Of a DNA stretch of 24,199 bases, positions 1-8,398 are shown piece after piece. The DNA is from a virus. The stretch lies in the IMG/VR virus record IMGVR_UViG_3300008450_000436, positions 1 to 24,199 of that record; one strand, 5' to 3'. The stretch's first letter is position 1; every line of letters begins with the position of its first letter. The notes beneath the pieces were generated by a model. It saw nothing but the letters and a program-made list of their open reading frames with translations. It was not told where the DNA came from and made no database searches. The position numbers were made by a program, and so were the translations under genes.

Positions 1-1
1 T

Positions 2-34
2 ATTAATATTGATACAGGAGAAGTAAAAGCGTAA
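2..34 (+). CDS. C-terminal end of an upstream gene (partial)
   Basis: Frame 2 reads ten codons (INIDTGEVKA) to a TAA stop at 32-34, followed by a terminator, so this is probably the tail end of a gene starting outside the window. Another frame also stays open, to a TAA at 24-26, so the frame choice rests on how protein-like the residues look. No function can be assigned from ten residues. In T4 the gene before the sheath gene is the large terminase, but nothing here shows that. Confidence 0.35.
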   Translation: MNIDTGEVKA

Positions 35-70
35 TATGTATTGTTAGGTGTTAGGAGTTAATATAGAAGA

Positions 71-104
71 GCCTCGACAGTAATGTCGGGGCTTCTTCGT
101 TTTA
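71..104 (+). terminator. Rho-independent terminator before the tail sheath gene
   Basis: A 9-bp stem (GCCTCGACA with TGTCGGGGC, one G-T wobble) closes a GTAA tetraloop and is followed by a T-rich run. It separates the upstream gene from the sheath gene, so the sheath is likely transcribed from its own promoter in the gap at 105-149. Confidence 0.8.
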
Positions 105-116
105 TAATCTATTTTA

Positions 117-125
117 TATATTTAT
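117..125 (+). promoter_or_regulatory. TATATTTAT box upstream of the tail sheath gene
   Basis: TATATTTAT lies 24 nt before the sheath ATG and just after a terminator. It fits the TAnnTTT core of the Bacteroidota -7 element and recurs before other genes in the window. A promoter role is inferred from this recurrence and position. Confidence 0.4.
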
Positions 126-149
126 CAATAGACAAAATCTAATTAAAAC

Positions 150-1922
150 ATGGCGCAAGAAACATTAATTTCCCCAGGTGTTCTCACACGTGAGAATGAC
201 TTATCCCAAATAACCCAACTTCCTGTTACTGTTGGATTAGCATTGGTTGGACCGACTGTTAAAGGACAACCATACATCCCTACTGTAGTTACATCATATA
301 GTGATTATATTAATCGCTTTGGTGGCTCATTTGTTAGTGGTGGTGCTAGCTATGAATTTTTAACTTCAATAGCAGCGTATAATTACTTCCAACAAGGTGG
401 TGAAACAATATTAGTAACAAGAGTTGTAAGTGGATCATTTACTCCATCATCAGCTAGTATTTTAATCTCAGGAAGTGATACAACATACACCACATCATCA
501 TTCGTTTTAGAAACATTAAACTACGGTTTATTTACTGACAATAGTGGATCTATTTTGAGCAATGGTGGTTTAAGTAGTGGTTCAATGGAGAATGTAAGAT
601 GGGAAGTTACAAATGTTAACCAGACTCAAGGTACATTCACTGTATTAGTTCGTCGTGGTGATGATAATGATCTTAATAAAGTTGTTTTAGAAACATTTAC
701 TAATGTATCATTAGATTCAAATCAACCAAATTATATAGCTTCTGTGATTGGTAACCAATCTAGAACTTTATCATACGATGCGGATATGGGTGGATGGTAT
801 ATTCAAATATCTGGTGACTATCCAAATAATAGCCGCTATGTAAGAGTTAAATCTGTAAATTCTCCAACCCCTAATTATTTTAATAATGCAGGTGGAGTAG
901 CAGTTAATGGAGTTGGTGGTAGCCCATTATATGGATTAAGTTACTCAGCTTCATTACCATTAGCTGGATCTGGATCTTATGGTGGATCATTTGATGGTGG
1001 TGCTGGTGATGATATTCCATATGTTGGAAACACATTATTCGGAAACATTAGCACTACAACTCAAGGTTTACCAGCTTCTAACTATTTAACAGCTAGTAAT
1101 ATTTTAGCTAATAAAGATGAATATGATTATGAATTATTAGTTACCCCAGGTTTGATCAAAACTGATCACTCTTCAGCTGTAACTAGTTTCATAACTAACG
1201 CTGAACAAAGAGGTGATTATTTTTATATCACTGACTTAAAAGGATATAATAGTACTTTAACACAAGTTGTTAACGCAGCTGCTGGTACAAATACCAACTA
1301 CGCTGGTGCTTATTGGCCTTGGGTTCAAGTAGTATCTCAAGAAACTGGTAAATTAGTTTGGGTACCTGCTTCAACTGTAATGGCTGGTGTGTATGCCTTT
1401 AATGATAATGTAAGTGCTGAATGGTTCGCTCCAGCTGGTTTAAACAGAGGTGGATTAGGCGGTGTTATTCAAGCAGAAAGAAAATTATCTCCAACAAATC
1501 GTGATAATTTATATGCTGGTAAAGTTAATCCAATCGCTACTTTCCCTAATGTTGGTGTAACAGCTTTTGGTCAGAAAACATTACAACAAAAAGCAAGTGC
1601 TTTAGATAGAATCAATGTTCGTAGATTATTAATTGCTCTTAAACGTTACGTTGGTAATGTAGCTAAGACATTAGTATTTGAACAAAATACAACTGTAACA
1701 AGAAACAGATTCTTATCTCAAGTTACTCCATATCTTGAATCAGTACAACAAAGACAAGGTTTATACGCGTTCAAAGTTGTAATGGATGAAACAAATAACA
1801 CTCCAGATGTAATCGATAGAAATCAGTTAGTAGGTCAAATTTACTTACAACCAACTCGTACAGCTGAATTTATCCTCTTAGATTTCAACATCTTACCAAC
1901 TGGTGTAGAATTCGGTTCATAA
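150..1922 (+). CDS. 18: Tail sheath protein (T4 gp18-like)
   Basis: This 590-aa protein is the contractile sheath subunit that polymerises around the tail tube and shortens to drive the tube into the host envelope. The N-terminus carries the typical sheath opening (SPGVLTREND). The middle is Ser/Gly/Thr-rich and variable, as in the exposed sheath domains. From about residue 470 the conserved C-terminal domain follows (AFGQKTLQ, then INVRRLLIALKRYV, then LQPTRTAEFILLDF near the end); this domain makes the sheath-sheath contacts. T4 gp18 is somewhat longer (659 aa), so the variable domains are smaller here. The ATG follows an A-rich spacer without a Shine-Dalgarno sequence. The tail tube gene follows after 37 nt, the usual order in T4-like phages. 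The family assignment is firm. Confidence 0.95.
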   Translation: MAQETLISPGVLTRENDLSQITQLPVTVGLALVGPTVKGQPYIPTVVTSYSDYINRFGGSFVSGGASYEFLTSIAAYNYFQQGGETILVTRVVSGSFTPSSASILISGSDTTYTTSSFVLETLNYGLFTDNSGSILSNGGLSSGSMENVRWEVTNVNQTQGTFTVLVRRGDDNDLNKVVLETFTNVSLDSNQPNYIASVIGNQSRTLSYDADMGGWYIQISGDYPNNSRYVRVKSVNSPTPNYFNNAGGVAVNGVGGSPLYGLSYSASLPLAGSGSYGGSFDGGAGDDIPYVGNTLFGNISTTTQGLPASNYLTASNILANKDEYDYELLVTPGLIKTDHSSAVTSFITNAEQRGDYFYITDLKGYNSTLTQVVNAAAGTNTNYAGAYWPWVQVVSQETGKLVWVPASTVMAGVYAFNDNVSAEWFAPAGLNRGGLGGVIQAERKLSPTNRDNLYAGKVNPIATFPNVGVTAFGQKTLQQKASALDRINVRRLLIALKRYVGNVAKTLVFEQNTTVTRNRFLSQVTPYLESVQQRQGLYAFKVVMDETNNTPDVIDRNQLVGQIYLQPTRTAEFILLDFNILPTGVEFGS

Positions 1923-1934
1923 ACTTAAACTATT

Positions 1935-1943
1935 AATATTTAT
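1935..1943 (+). promoter_or_regulatory. AATATTTAT box upstream of the tail tube gene
   Basis: A variant of the recurrent box starts 12 nt after the sheath stop and ends 16 nt before the tube ATG. It could give the abundant tube protein its own transcript. There is no terminator between the two genes, so readthrough from the sheath is also expected. Confidence 0.3.
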
Positions 1944-1959
1944 ATAAAACAACAATACA

Positions 1960-2445
1960 ATGGCAGTATTAGATCCAAATGAAATAATGTTCACAGCGTT
2001 TGAACCTAAAGTTCAAAATCGCTTTGTGATGTACATTGATGGAATCCCAACCTATTTAATTAAAAAAGCATCTTCACCATCATTTAACGCTGGTGAGATT
2101 ATATTAGACCATATAAACGTTTACCGTAAAGTTAAAGGTAAAGTTAGATGGGAAGATATGAACTTAGAGCTTTATGATCCTGTAACTCCATCAGGCGCTC
2201 AAGCAGTGATGGAATGGGCTCGTTTAGCACATGAATCAGTAACTGGTAGAGATGGATATAGCGATTTCTATAAAAAAGATTTACGCTTAGATATCTTAGG
2301 TCCAGTTGGTGATGTAGTAGGTGAATGGATTATCAAAGGTGCTTATGTTAAAACAGCTAACTTTGGTGAGTATGACTGGTCAAATGAAGCTTACATCAGT
2401 ATCGCTATGACTATCGCTATGGATTACTGCATATTGAATTACTAA
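1960..2445 (+). CDS. 19: Tail tube protein (T4 gp19-like)
   Basis: This 161-aa protein matches the tail tube family in length (T4 gp19 is 163 aa) and layout. It has an N-terminal segment reading NRFVMYIDGIPTYLIKKASSPSF, split here by description only: the NRF..YIDG strand is followed by the basic KKASSPSF turn. A central part (KVRWEDMNLELYDP) precedes the C-terminal strand pairing region (AYISIAMTIAMDYC). Tube subunits stack as hexameric rings on the baseplate and are surrounded by the sheath. It sits directly after the sheath gene and is followed by a strong terminator, so sheath and tube form a two-gene unit. The ATG is preceded by an A/C-rich spacer. Confidence 0.93.
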   Translation: MAVLDPNEIMFTAFEPKVQNRFVMYIDGIPTYLIKKASSPSFNAGEIILDHINVYRKVKGKVRWEDMNLELYDPVTPSGAQAVMEWARLAHESVTGRDGYSDFYKKDLRLDILGPVGDVVGEWIIKGAYVKTANFGEYDWSNEAYISIAMTIAMDYCILNY

Positions 2446-2469
2446 TCTGAACACAGTGCCTATAATAAG

Positions 2470-2502
2470 AGCCGTCCATTTGGACGGCTTTTTTTATTTT
2501 TG
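2470..2502 (+). terminator. Rho-independent terminator after the tail tube gene
   Basis: An 8-bp perfect GC-rich stem (AGCCGTCC with GGACGGCT) closes an ATTT loop and runs into TTTTTTTATTTTT. This is the clearest terminator in the window. It ends the sheath-tube transcript and separates these high-copy products from the baseplate genes. Confidence 0.93.
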
Positions 2503-2511
2503 TATATTTAT
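2503..2511 (+). promoter_or_regulatory. TATATTTAT box upstream of the gp26-like gene
   Basis: The box starts immediately after the terminator T-run and ends 23 nt before the ATG at 2535. Its position right behind a terminator makes a promoter role more likely here than at most other copies. Confidence 0.4.
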
Positions 2512-2534
2512 ATATATAAAACAATAAAAACGTT

Positions 2535-3293
2535 ATGGAAGAAAAATTTAAGTATCCAACTGAGCAAATTGATTTACCATCTAAAGGTTTACTTTATCCT
2601 GAATCATCTCCATTGTCTAAAGGTGTAGTTGAGATGAAATACATGACAGCTAAAGAAGAAGATATTCTCACCAATGTTAACTTTATTAGACAAGGTGTTG
2701 TGATTGATAAACTGTTACAATCAATGATTGTTACACCTATTGATTATAATGAATTATTAAATGGTGATAAAAATGCCATTTTAATTGCTGCTCGTATTTT
2801 AGGATATGGTAAGGATTATGAATTTATGCTTGGCAATCCAGAAACAGGAGAGAGTGAAAAAGCAACAGCTGATCTAACTCAAATTGAAACAAAACCATTA
2901 GATGAATCCTTATTCACTCGTGGTAAAAATGAATTTAGTTTTACATTACCGTTTTCTAAAGTTAATGTGACTTTTAAATTATTAACTCATGGTGATGAGA
3001 AAAAAATTGATAAAGAAATTGAAGGATTGAAAAAAATTAACGCTCAATCTATTACTACTATAACTACTCGTTTAAAACATATTATCACTTCTGTTAATGG
3101 TGATAGAGAAGTAGCTACAGTTCGTGAATTTGTAGATAATATGTTAGCTAGAGATGTAAAAGCATTACGTGATTATGTCAATAAAATAACACCAGATGTT
3201 AATTTAAAAGTTAACGCGGTTAAAGAAAATGGTGATGTAGTGGAGGGCATCGAGTTACCAATTGGTGTTAGCTTTTTTTGGCCTGAATCTTGA
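2535..3293 (+). CDS. Baseplate protein of the T4 gp26 family
   Basis: This 252-aa frame-0 product resembles the T4 gp26-type baseplate family (Pfam T4_baseplate). The recognisable parts are the opening DLPSKGLLYP, the MTAKEEDIL segment near residue 40, and the region about residues 50-90 ending AARILGYGKDYE. In T4, gp26 belongs to the baseplate hub and its assembly. The gene lies between tube and tape measure, the place where other phages encode the frameshifted tail assembly chaperones. Frame 0 ends ...GVSFFWPES and stops at TGA 3291-3293, just after a run of seven T (3273-3279). The +1 frame stays open to 3540 and encodes a protein-like extension, described separately, so this may be the shorter of two products. 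Confidence 0.78.
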   Translation: MEEKFKYPTEQIDLPSKGLLYPESSPLSKGVVEMKYMTAKEEDILTNVNFIRQGVVIDKLLQSMIVTPIDYNELLNGDKNAILIAARILGYGKDYEFMLGNPETGESEKATADLTQIETKPLDESLFTRGKNEFSFTLPFSKVNVTFKLLTHGDEKKIDKEIEGLKKINAQSITTITTRLKHIITSVNGDREVATVREFVDNMLARDVKALRDYVNKITPDVNLKVNAVKENGDVVEGIELPIGVSFFWPES

Positions 3294-3540
3294 GTATAAA
3301 AATATTGTACTAGAAGAAGTACATTCATTATGTTATCACGGGAATGGTGGCTTTACTCATAGTGAAGTTTATAATATGCCTATCAGATATAGGCACTACC
3401 ATTTGAAAAAAATAGCTGAATTTATAGAAAAACAAAGTGAAGCTATGCGTGGTGATAAAGAAATAACAGAAGATACAAAACTTCCTAATAAAGTCCAACC
3501 ACCAGACTTTGTAAGTAAAGTGAAAGCGCCTAAAAAATAG
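3262..3540 (+). CDS. +1-frame extension of the gp26-like protein, probably made by frameshifting
   Basis: This frame overlaps the end of the gp26-like gene and has no ATG before its Tyr-Asn-Met-Pro segment; the only upstream start-like codons are TTG (3262) and GTG (3265). The peptide from 3280 on (GLNLEYKNIVLEEVHSLCYH, then GGFTHSEVYNMP, then a basic helical tail) is protein-like and far longer than chance would suggest. The overlap contains CTTTTTTT and, at the frame-0 stop, TCT TGA G. A +1 slip at either site (or -2 on the T run) would give a fusion of about 334-335 aa. Alternatives are translation from TTG/GTG or a homopolymer indel in the assembly. The tape measure gene follows, which supports a chaperone or assembly role. 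Function is not proven. Confidence 0.6.
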   Translation: MVLAFFGLNLEYKNIVLEEVHSLCYHGNGGFTHSEVYNMPIRYRHYHLKKIAEFIEKQSEAMRGDKEITEDTKLPNKVQPPDFVSKVKAPKK

Positions 3541-3550
3541 GGCGCTTTCA
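3521..3550 (+). other. Perfect hairpin straddling the extension stop codon
   Basis: TGAAAGCGCC (3521-3530) pairs perfectly with GGCGCTTTCA (3541-3550) around a 10-nt loop that contains the TAG stop at 3538-3540. No T-run follows, so it is not a standard terminator. It could be a weak terminator, a processing site or a 3'-end stabiliser ahead of the tape measure gene. Confidence 0.6.
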
Positions 3551-3557
3551 TATTTAT
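3549..3557 (+). promoter_or_regulatory. CATATTTAT box upstream of the tape measure gene
   Basis: The box overlaps the last two bases of the preceding hairpin and ends 21 nt before the ATG at 3579. The hairpin-box-gene arrangement mirrors the terminator-box-gene pattern seen at 2470-2535. Confidence 0.35.
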
Positions 3558-3578
3558 TCTCGATATAAACTGTAACAA

Positions 3579-6008
3579 ATGCCAGATCCACAACAGCAAG
3601 ATCCACAACAGCAGGCCGCTTTTAATGATGAATTACAAGAAACAAATGATTTATTAAAAGATACTAAGGATATAGTTGATACACTAAGAAATGATTTTTT
3701 AGGTATAGGATCAGCTATTGAGAATGGACTTAAAGTTAAAATAAAAGATCTTAAAGGAGATACTAAAAAAGTAGCTCAAACTATATCAAATGATATAGCT
3801 AAAGGCTTTAGAAAACTAAGAATAGATTCTTCAGACTTAGTTGATCTAACAAAGAAACAATTAGCTGGATCTTTAAAAATAAAAGATGTTAACTCAGCTA
3901 TAGAGACTATTAAAAGTAATCATGCATCTTTAGAAAACTCAATTAAAGAAGCTGTATCTGAAAATTTAATGAGTGAGACTGAGGGTAAAGATCTATTAGA
4001 AATTGTACTTGAAAGAAAAAAAACACAATTAGCTTTAGCTAAACAGTTAGCTGATGAAGCAGAAAGACAGGAAAAGGCTTTAGGTATAACATATAAAATA
4101 TTTGATGGTATAGCTAAAATACCCATACTTAATTCTCTTATTAAAATAGAGAAAGTTAAAGAAGCTATGGAAGGAGCTGCTGCTAACACTAACTCAGCTT
4201 GGGGTGTTTTTAGAAAAGGTGTAGCTGCTTCTTTTCAACAAATAGGGAAATCTTTAAAAGATCCATTAATTATATTAGGTCTTCAAGTAGCTTTATTTAA
4301 GAAAATTTTTGATATTAATAAAGAAATAAATGAGAGACAAGTAGCTCAACAAAAGTCTTTAGGTATATCATATGATCAATCACAAAAATTAGCTCAAAGT
4401 ACATTTGAATACGCTAACGCTACTAATGATGTTTTTGTAACTGAAAAACGATTAACAGAAGGTAGAACCAAACTAAATGAACTATTAGGCACTAGTGTTG
4501 TTTATACTAATCAATCAGTTGAAGGTTTTGAACGTTTAACTCATTATTATGGTGTAAGTGAAGAAAGCGCCGCTAAATTAACTGAGTTAGCTACTCAACA
4601 AGGTACATCTACTAAAGATATTCTTGGTTCTACTATTAGAACAGCTAATGAACAAAAAAGACAATTTGGTGGAACAATAAGTTATCAAAAAGTATTACAA
4701 AAAGTAAGTTCTACTGGTGGTGAAATATTGACTAAATTTAAAGGTAACACTCAAGAATTAGCTAAAGCAGTAATGCAAGCTGATAGATTAGGTTTAAACT
4801 TAGATCAGGTTAATAAAATAGGTGAATCATTACTTGATTTTGAATCTTCAATTGAAAATGAACTTAAAGCTGAATTATTAACTGGTAAACAAATAAATTT
4901 AGAAAGAGCCAGAGCAGCTGCTTTATCAGGTGATTTATCTAAATTAACTACTGAGATCGCTCAACAAACAGGCGGTATAGCTCAATTCCAAAAGATGAAT
5001 GCTATACAACAAAAAGCATACGCTGAAGCTTTTGGTATGACTACCGCTGAGATGGGTGATATGCTCCGTAAACGTGAGTTTGAAGCTAAACTAGGAGCAG
5101 ACGCTAAAAAATCAGCTGAAGAACAACTTAGAATAGCCGATGAAAGAGGTATTAAGATAGATGAAAGTATTAGAAAAGATCTTGAAGCTAAAACATTGGC
5201 TGATAAACAAAAATATGTTTTTGAAAAAATAGCTGAAATTATAGGAAGAATAACAGCTGGTCCTATGGGTAAGTTTATGAAGATGTTAGAGGGTGCTTTA
5301 GGATTTGTAGAAAAAATATTTAGCTTTTTTGGCAAAATAACAGGTGGTGTATTAGGTGATGCTTTAGGAGCGGCTATTATGGGAGCTCCTTTATTGATAG
5401 GACTTACAAAAATGTTAATTGGCGGAGCTAAAAATTTATTTTTTGGTAAACCATCTGGTAGAGCTGGAGATCCTGTACATACAACTCAAGGCGCTGGAGG
5501 TGGTGGTTTAGCAGATATGTTTAGTGGTGGATTTGGAAAAAAAGGTTTAGTTAAAAAATTTGGAGCTAAAGGAGCTAGAAATATTATAAGAGGAGCTAAA
5601 GGACTTGGAGGATTTGGCATAGGTGCCGCTGTAGGACTTGGAGCTGACTTAATATCAGATCAAATGGAAGAGGGTGGGGCTAAAGATACAGTATCTGGAA
5701 TTGGTACAGTAGCTTCATATGCTGGTACAGGAGCTATGATTGGATCTATCATACCAGGTGTTGGTACAGCTATTGGAGCTGGTGTTGGAGCTATAGCTGG
5801 TGCTATTAAAGGATTATTTGATGCTGAAACTAATAAACGTGAACGTGAAGAAAAAGCTAAACAACAGCGTGAAGATCAACAGAAAAAAACAAATGAATTA
5901 TTAGCGCAATTCTTAGATAGACCTGTACAATTAAATGTTGGAGGTAAAACAATACTTGACTTTAACACAGCGTCTAATCTATATGGAAACCAGCAGAGTT
6001 CATTCTAA
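3579..6008 (+). CDS. Tail tape measure protein
   Basis: This 809-aa protein sets tail length by spanning the lumen of the growing tube, and is released during DNA entry. Its composition is typical: a long Lys/Glu/Ala-rich helical N-terminal half with coiled-coil character (about residues 10-170 and 240-560), then hydrophobic Gly/Ala-rich segments. One lies at about residues 588-625 (GVLGDALGAAIMGAPLLIGL) and a second at about 713-746, rich in GxxxG spacing (GAMIGSIIPGVGTAIGAGVG). A charged coil (NKREREEKAKQQREDQQKK) and a short conserved-looking C-terminus follow. The hydrophobic parts could insert into the host inner membrane. It lies just after the gp26-like/frameshift gene, as expected. 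The ATG at 3579 precedes a Gln/Pro-rich start (PDPQQQDPQQQ). T4 gp29 is a functional counterpart, but direct homology is not visible. Confidence 0.88.
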   Translation: MPDPQQQDPQQQAAFNDELQETNDLLKDTKDIVDTLRNDFLGIGSAIENGLKVKIKDLKGDTKKVAQTISNDIAKGFRKLRIDSSDLVDLTKKQLAGSLKIKDVNSAIETIKSNHASLENSIKEAVSENLMSETEGKDLLEIVLERKKTQLALAKQLADEAERQEKALGITYKIFDGIAKIPILNSLIKIEKVKEAMEGAAANTNSAWGVFRKGVAASFQQIGKSLKDPLIILGLQVALFKKIFDINKEINERQVAQQKSLGISYDQSQKLAQSTFEYANATNDVFVTEKRLTEGRTKLNELLGTSVVYTNQSVEGFERLTHYYGVSEESAAKLTELATQQGTSTKDILGSTIRTANEQKRQFGGTISYQKVLQKVSSTGGEILTKFKGNTQELAKAVMQADRLGLNLDQVNKIGESLLDFESSIENELKAELLTGKQINLERARAAALSGDLSKLTTEIAQQTGGIAQFQKMNAIQQKAYAEAFGMTTAEMGDMLRKREFEAKLGADAKKSAEEQLRIADERGIKIDESIRKDLEAKTLADKQKYVFEKIAEIIGRITAGPMGKFMKMLEGALGFVEKIFSFFGKITGGVLGDALGAAIMGAPLLIGLTKMLIGGAKNLFFGKPSGRAGDPVHTTQGAGGGGLADMFSGGFGKKGLVKKFGAKGARNIIRGAKGLGGFGIGAAVGLGADLISDQMEEGGAKDTVSGIGTVASYAGTGAMIGSIIPGVGTAIGAGVGAIAGAIKGLFDAETNKREREEKAKQQREDQQKKTNELLAQFLDRPVQLNVGGKTILDFNTASNLYGNQQSSF

Positions 6009-6012
6009 TTTA

Positions 6013-6021
6013 TATATTTAT
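6013..6021 (+). promoter_or_regulatory. TATATTTAT box downstream of the tape measure gene
   Basis: The box starts 4 nt after the tape measure stop and ends 23 nt before the ATG at 6045. It is identical to the copies at 117 and 2503, and is followed as there by an ATATTAAAC-like A-rich spacer. Confidence 0.35.
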
Positions 6022-6044
6022 ATTAAACAATTAAATTTAATAAC

Positions 6045-6317
6045 ATGGCAGCAGTAGTTGATCAATTAAAAGGCGGTACCTTAAGTTTAAAAGGCAATCC
6101 AGGACCAACTTTTGAAACTGAAGGACAACGTACAACTTCAGATATTCAGGCTTCAACCAAAAATAATCTTTTAAAATCTTCTCAAGATTTAATATCTGGT
6201 AGAAGATATGGCAAAGGTAGATTTACAACATTTGTATCTCCATCTTCTTTAGATGCTAATGGATTACCAGTGGGAACTGAATATAAAAATAAGGGACCTA
6301 GAGAAGGAAGATACTAA
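6045..6317 (+). CDS. Small uncharacterised protein in the tail module
   Basis: The 90-aa product is not recognised. It is basic, with no Cys, no clear hydrophobic segment and no predicted signal peptide, and is rich in Gly, Ser, Thr and Lys (GGTLSLKGNPGPTFETEG; SGRRYGKGRFTTFVSPSSLD). The ending (KNKGPREGRY) is strongly charged. It lies between the tape measure gene and a large tail/baseplate gene, 10 nt before the latter, so it probably belongs to the same transcript. A minor virion or assembly role is inferred from position only. Codon use matches its neighbours, which supports a real gene. Confidence 0.7.
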   Translation: MAAVVDQLKGGTLSLKGNPGPTFETEGQRTTSDIQASTKNNLLKSSQDLISGRRYGKGRFTTFVSPSSLDANGLPVGTEYKNKGPREGRY

Positions 6318-6327
6318 AAAAATATAA

Positions 6328-8379
6328 ATGCCTTTTTTAAAATTAGATAATAGCTGGTCAAATCTAGCCAAGTATTATAATCAATCATTTAATAACAAAC
6401 CTGAAGTACCAACTCTTAAATACACAGCATTTGATGATGGTTTAATACGTGGTGGAGTTATTAACGCTACTTTAGCGTCAGTTAGAGATACAGCTCGTAT
6501 AGGTAAATTTTTTGCTTCTGGAAAAGGTGTTTTATTCATAGCTAAACAAGTTGGTTTACAATTATCTAATCCATTATTAGAACAAGCCCCACCAGAAGAT
6601 ACTTTTGGTAAATTAGGTACTAATACTAAATCAAATTTATTAAATAATGCTGCTGGAGCTGCCAATACAGCTATTAACGCTATAAATAGTTTTATAAATA
6701 AAAGATCTCCTAACCAAATATATAACTTAGGTTTAAACACATTAACTCAAATTCCATTAGTATCAGCTGGTGGACATATTATTAGACATGGTATCACACC
6801 AATTGGAGGCGGTGGTTATTTAAATGGAAGTACAGATAATATTAAAGGCTATAATTATGAAGCTATAGCTAGAGAAAATAATATTAAATCTACAACTTAC
6901 ATAAATTCAAACACATCAATTGAATCACAACCATATAGTGGACCTGCTGCTACAACAAACATACTTGGACAAGGTGAAACTGGTAAAGTAATTTCTAATC
7001 AAGGTGGTAGACTTGTTACACAATATTCTAGTCGTAAAGAATTAAAAGCTAATTTAGGTGAAAAATCTAAAACAATAGGTTTTAGTGAAGAAAACTCTAA
7101 AATCCTTGAAAACGCAACAATAACAGCTAAAAGTGATACATTAACTAGATACTTAGCTTCTTCTAATAGGTTGCTAAGATATTATGGTACAATTATAAAA
7201 AAAGGAAAAGAAGGTGGTTCTATTGAGTTAGATAGCTATAATGGAGGTCCTGAAAGTGCTTATGGTATAGGAAAAACATTTATTAGAACATACACTGATC
7301 AACAAACTGATATAACTAAAAAAATATCAGATGTGTCTGGAAAAAATGTATCTATTCCTATACCAGGAATGACAGGAACTGTAATACCATTCACTTTCCC
7401 TAAAGATTCTACAGAAAATCTTTTAAATGGTTTTCAAGCCAGACCATATAATAATATTGCTAATAGAAAAGCAAAGATAGATCGTTTTAATGCCACTTAT
7501 ATAACCCCAGCAGATAAAAATAATGTAGAAGATAGAGTTGGTGTTTCTAAAGTAAATAAAGAAAACAATGTTACTCAAAGAAGTGTAGATGCTATTAATA
7601 CTATTAGTATTATGAATAGTAAAACCTTTTATGGTACTAGTACATCAGCTCAAGCTTTTAATACAGATAATAGTACTCTTTTCACATATAGTGATAATAC
7701 AAATGGAAAAGTACAAGCTGGATATTTTGGTAGAGATCTTATTAAATTTAGAATTGAATTTTTAAATAATAATATTTCTACTACCTCTATACAAGATGAA
7801 AGTGGTAAATCTAAAATTATTACAAATACTGATGTTTTAACATTTAGAGCCTATATAGATGATTTCCAAGATGGTATGCAAGCTAAATGGAGCTCATATC
7901 GTTATATGGGACGTGGTGAAGAATTTTACATATATGATGGTTTTTCAAGAGATATGAGTATCGCTTTCACTATGCATGCCCATTCACCTGAAGAAATGAA
8001 ACCATTATATCAAAAACTAAACTATCTAATGTCAGCCTTCACCCCAGATTATAACTCAGCTAATAAAATGAGGGGTAATATAGGATACTTAACTGTTGGA
8101 GATTACGTTTATAGACAACCAGGTATATTTACTGATATTAAATTATCAGGAATGTTAGATACACATTGGGAGATAGCTTTAAATGAACCTGAGAAGGGTT
8201 CTGATAATGGACAGTATGAAGTGCCTAAACATATTAAAGTAAATTTAACATTTAAACCTATTCATAGTTTCTTACCGCGTAGAGTATCTACAGGTGATAT
8301 TAATAGTGGTAATATTCCATTTGTTAGAGCACCATTTATTACACGAGATGACGCTAATAATAAGTACTTAAAAGCGTAA
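6328..8379 (+). CDS. Large tail/baseplate structural protein, possibly tube initiator or cap-like
   Basis: This 683-aa protein is not matched to a named family with certainty. The first 150 residues hold small-residue helical stretches (FFASGKGVLFIAKQVGLQL; NNAAGAANTAINAINSF). The middle (about 150-460) is Asn/Ser/Thr-rich and looks like a spacer or variable domain. The C-terminal part, from about residue 465 (FGRDLIKFRIEFLN, then FRAYIDDFQDGMQAKW and FYIYDGFSRDMSIAFTMHAH), looks like a beta-rich domain. Similar segments occur in tail-tube-like baseplate proteins such as T4 gp48 and gp54, which start the tube. That comparison is an inference from pattern and position before the gp53-like gene. 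The ATG follows an A-rich run with no recurrent box, so it is likely co-transcribed with the 90-aa gene. Confidence 0.75.
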   Translation: MPFLKLDNSWSNLAKYYNQSFNNKPEVPTLKYTAFDDGLIRGGVINATLASVRDTARIGKFFASGKGVLFIAKQVGLQLSNPLLEQAPPEDTFGKLGTNTKSNLLNNAAGAANTAINAINSFINKRSPNQIYNLGLNTLTQIPLVSAGGHIIRHGITPIGGGGYLNGSTDNIKGYNYEAIARENNIKSTTYINSNTSIESQPYSGPAATTNILGQGETGKVISNQGGRLVTQYSSRKELKANLGEKSKTIGFSEENSKILENATITAKSDTLTRYLASSNRLLRYYGTIIKKGKEGGSIELDSYNGGPESAYGIGKTFIRTYTDQQTDITKKISDVSGKNVSIPIPGMTGTVIPFTFPKDSTENLLNGFQARPYNNIANRKAKIDRFNATYITPADKNNVEDRVGVSKVNKENNVTQRSVDAINTISIMNSKTFYGTSTSAQAFNTDNSTLFTYSDNTNGKVQAGYFGRDLIKFRIEFLNNNISTTSIQDESGKSKIITNTDVLTFRAYIDDFQDGMQAKWSSYRYMGRGEEFYIYDGFSRDMSIAFTMHAHSPEEMKPLYQKLNYLMSAFTPDYNSANKMRGNIGYLTVGDYVYRQPGIFTDIKLSGMLDTHWEIALNEPEKGSDNGQYEVPKHIKVNLTFKPIHSFLPRRVSTGDINSGNIPFVRAPFITRDDANNKYLKA

Positions 8380-8385
8380 TATTCT

Positions 8386-8394
8386 CATATTTAT
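8386..8394 (+). promoter_or_regulatory. CATATTTAT box just before the gp53-like gene
   Basis: The box ends only 4 nt before the ATG at 8399. If it is a -7 type element, a transcript starting here would be leaderless or nearly so. The short spacing makes it a weaker promoter candidate than the copies 16-24 nt from a start. Confidence 0.25.
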
Positions 8395-8398
8395 TATC

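Noticed and set aside
3328-3608. Minus-strand open frames opposite the gp26 extension
   Set aside because: They lie antisense to a protein-like frame, have low-complexity Phe/Ile-rich products from reversed AT-rich codons, and have no supporting start context.
4982-5335. 117-aa minus-strand open frame inside the tape measure gene
   Set aside because: It is antisense to a well-supported coding sequence, and its Ser/Leu/Ile-rich composition mirrors the Lys/Glu/Ala codons of the other strand.
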